Positions 62,543-64,000 of a stretch of DNA of 64,000 nucleotides are shown here, one piece after another. Source of the DNA: Pseudomonas fluorescens. Its GTDB lineage: Bacteria > Pseudomonadota > Gammaproteobacteria > Pseudomonadales > Pseudomonadaceae. Location: NCBI RefSeq assembly GCF_902497625.1, contig NZ_CABVGX010000016.1:1-64000 (forward strand). The letters are read 5' to 3'. Below the pieces are notes generated by a model, which was not told where the DNA came from, did no database searches, and saw only the letters and a list, made by a program, of their open reading frames with translations. Every line of letters starts with the position of its first letter. The first letter of the stretch is position 1. The position numbers were made by a program, and so were the translations under genes.

Positions 62543-63640
62543 ATGAGTACTCATATTTTCAAACCTGACATGCCGCCACCGAATCGCAGTATCGGGGTCG
62601 TGGCGTGGATACGCGCGAACATGTTCTCCAGCTGGCTCAACACGCTGCTGACCCTGTTTGCGTTTTACCTGATCTATCTGGTGGTCCCGCCGATCCTCGG
62701 CTGGGCGATCATCGACGCCAACTGGATCGGTACCAGCCAGGCCGACTGCACCAAGGAAGGCGCCTGCTGGGTGTTCATCCAGCAGCGTTTCGGCCAGTTC
62801 ATGTATGGCTACTACCCGGTGGACATGCGCTGGCGCGTGGACCTGACCGTGTGGCTGGCAGTGATCGGCGTGGCGCCGCTGTTCATTTCGCGCTTCCCGC
62901 GCAAAGCCGTGTACGGCCTGAGCTTCCTCGTGCTTTACCCGATCATCGCGTGGTGCCTGCTGCACGGCGGCGTGTTTGGTCTGAGCACCGTGGCGACCAG
63001 TCAGTGGGGCGGCCTGATGCTGACCCTGGTGATTGCGACAGTGGGCATTGCCGGCGCATTGCCGCTGGGGATTGTCCTGGCGCTGGGCCGTCGTTCGAAC
63101 ATGCCCGCGATTCGCGTGGTCTGCGTGACCTTCATCGAGTTCTGGCGCGGCGTGCCGTTGATCACGGTGCTGTTCATGTCCTCGGTGATGCTGCCGTTGT
63201 TCCTGCCCGAAGGCATGAACTTCGACAAATTGCTGCGGGCACTGATCGGCGTGATCCTGTTCCAGTCCGCGTACGTCGCCGAAGTGGTGCGCGGTGGTCT
63301 GCAAGCGATTCCCAAAGGTCAGTACGAAGCGGCTGCTGCGATGGGCCTGGGGTACTGGCGCAGCATGGGCCTGGTGATCCTGCCGCAAGCCCTGAAAATG
63401 GTGATCCCCGGCATCGTCAACACCTTCATTGCGCTGTTCAAGGACACGAGCCTGGTAATCATCATCGGCCTGTTCGACTTGCTCAACAGCGTCAAACAAG
63501 CCGCAGCCGACCCGAAATGGTTGGGCATGGCCACTGAAGGCTACGTGTTCGCGGCCCTGGTGTTCTGGATTTTCTGTTTTGGTATGTCGCGCTATTCCAT
63601 GCATTTGGAACGCAAGCTCGACACTGGCCACAAGCGTTAG
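62543..63640 (+). CDS. aapM: Amino-acid ABC transporter permease AapM
   Basis: A 365-residue second permease of the Aap complex. A first helix (LNTLLTLFAFYLIYLVVPPI), a periplasmic loop with two Cys (QADCTKEGACWVFI), further helices and the EAA loop PKGQYEAAAAMGLGYWRSMG are visible. AAGGAAAAGCGC precedes the ATG. aapP follows after 11 bases. Confidence 0.94.
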   Translation: MSTHIFKPDMPPPNRSIGVVAWIRANMFSSWLNTLLTLFAFYLIYLVVPPILGWAIIDANWIGTSQADCTKEGACWVFIQQRFGQFMYGYYPVDMRWRVDLTVWLAVIGVAPLFISRFPRKAVYGLSFLVLYPIIAWCLLHGGVFGLSTVATSQWGGLMLTLVIATVGIAGALPLGIVLALGRRSNMPAIRVVCVTFIEFWRGVPLITVLFMSSVMLPLFLPEGMNFDKLLRALIGVILFQSAYVAEVVRGGLQAIPKGQYEAAAAMGLGYWRSMGLVILPQALKMVIPGIVNTFIALFKDTSLVIIIGLFDLLNSVKQAAADPKWLGMATEGYVFAALVFWIFCFGMSRYSMHLERKLDTGHKR

Positions 63641-63651
63641 GAGCGTAGTTT

Positions 63652-64000
63652 ATGAGTGAAGCGATCAAACAGCCTGTGAGCCCTGAAGGCATTATTCAGA
63701 TGCAGGGCGTAAACAAGTGGTACGGCCAGTTCCACGTCTTGAAAGACATCAACCTGAACGTCAAACAGGGCGAGCGAATCGTCCTGTGCGGCCCGTCGGG
63801 TTCGGGCAAATCGACCACCATTCGTTGCCTCAATCGTCTCGAAGAGCACCAGCAGGGGCGCATTGTGGTGGACGGCGTGGAGCTGACCAACGACCTCAAG
63901 CAGATCGAAACGGTGCGCCGCGAAGTCGGCATGGTGTTCCAGCACTTCAACCTGTTCCCGCACCTGACCATCCTGCAGAACTGCACGCTGGCGCCGATGT
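63652..64000 (+). CDS. aapP: Amino-acid ABC transporter ATP-binding protein AapP, partial
   Basis: The first 116 residues of the Aap ATPase, open to the right edge. Walker A is GPSGSGKST (47-55) and the Q-loop is MVFQHFNLFPHLT (about 94-106); the ABC signature, Walker B and switch His lie beyond the window. GTTAGGAGCG gives a good ribosome site before the ATG. It is the last gene of aapJQMP seen here. Confidence 0.94.
   Translation, partial: MSEAIKQPVSPEGIIQMQGVNKWYGQFHVLKDINLNVKQGERIVLCGPSGSGKSTTIRCLNRLEEHQQGRIVVDGVELTNDLKQIETVRREVGMVFQHFNLFPHLTILQNCTLAPM

Overview
The window is a GC-rich chromosomal segment of a Pseudomonas of the fluorescens group. Three things point there: the gene order (trpS-zapE ... 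rplM-rpsI-petABC-sspAB, then dolP-gmhA-yraN-lpoA | rsmI-rnpB-mraZ and the division/cell-wall cluster), an esterase that reads like the P. fluorescens carboxylesterase II, and many 'GTGGGAGCGAGCCTGCTCGCGA' type REP elements. I see no phage, transposase, integrase, CRISPR array or tRNA gene. It is mostly core genome, with short strain-variable inserts marked by REP sequences.

Layout. 1-3610: zapG (partial), a small alpha/beta hydrolase, trpS and zapE. 3707-8208: a minus-strand set of asparaginase, an unrecognised membrane protein made of two tandem halves, a nitrilase-superfamily amidase and a GlxA-type regulator; it looks like an accessory module for amide or nitrile nitrogen. 8352-10660: acyl-CoA dehydrogenase and aldo/keto reductase. 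10906-15794: ribosomal proteins L13/S9, the cytochrome bc1 complex and the SspA/SspB pair. 15982-19428 (minus): dolP, gmhA/diaA, yraN and lpoA, which serve the envelope and peptidoglycan synthesis. 19638-20940: rsmI and the RNase P RNA.

21294-39144 is the complete dcw cluster (mraZ, rsmH, ftsL, ftsI, murE, murF, mraY, murD, ftsW, murG, murC, ddlB, ftsQ, ftsA, ftsZ, lpxC). Most stops and starts overlap. It begins with a sigma70 promoter and three 10-bp-phased MraZ boxes.

39348-50204 is more variable: a dCache-GGDEF cyclase; an MFP-RND-response regulator-sensor kinase operon without an outer-membrane channel; a short pilin-like secreted protein; small conserved proteins; a YkgJ-type cysteine-cluster protein; and a GNAT acetyltransferase. 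It is followed by cheV (50208-51110).

51435-64000 holds several regulated metabolic units. norR and hmp are divergent, with NorR sites and a sigma54-like promoter, for nitric oxide detoxification. dauB-dauA-dauR converts D-arginine to L-arginine and has a strong palindrome in front of dauB. rhlB and estB follow. Last comes the aapJQMP amino-acid ABC transporter, with a near-consensus sigma54 promoter and a long structured leader; aapP runs off the end.

I found no clearly new defence or mobile system. The most interesting unexplained items are the duplicated membrane protein between the amidase and the asparaginase, a 35-bp perfect inverted copy of the sspB 3' end, the extra C-terminal domain on TrpRS, the orphan pilin-like protein and the aapJ leader.
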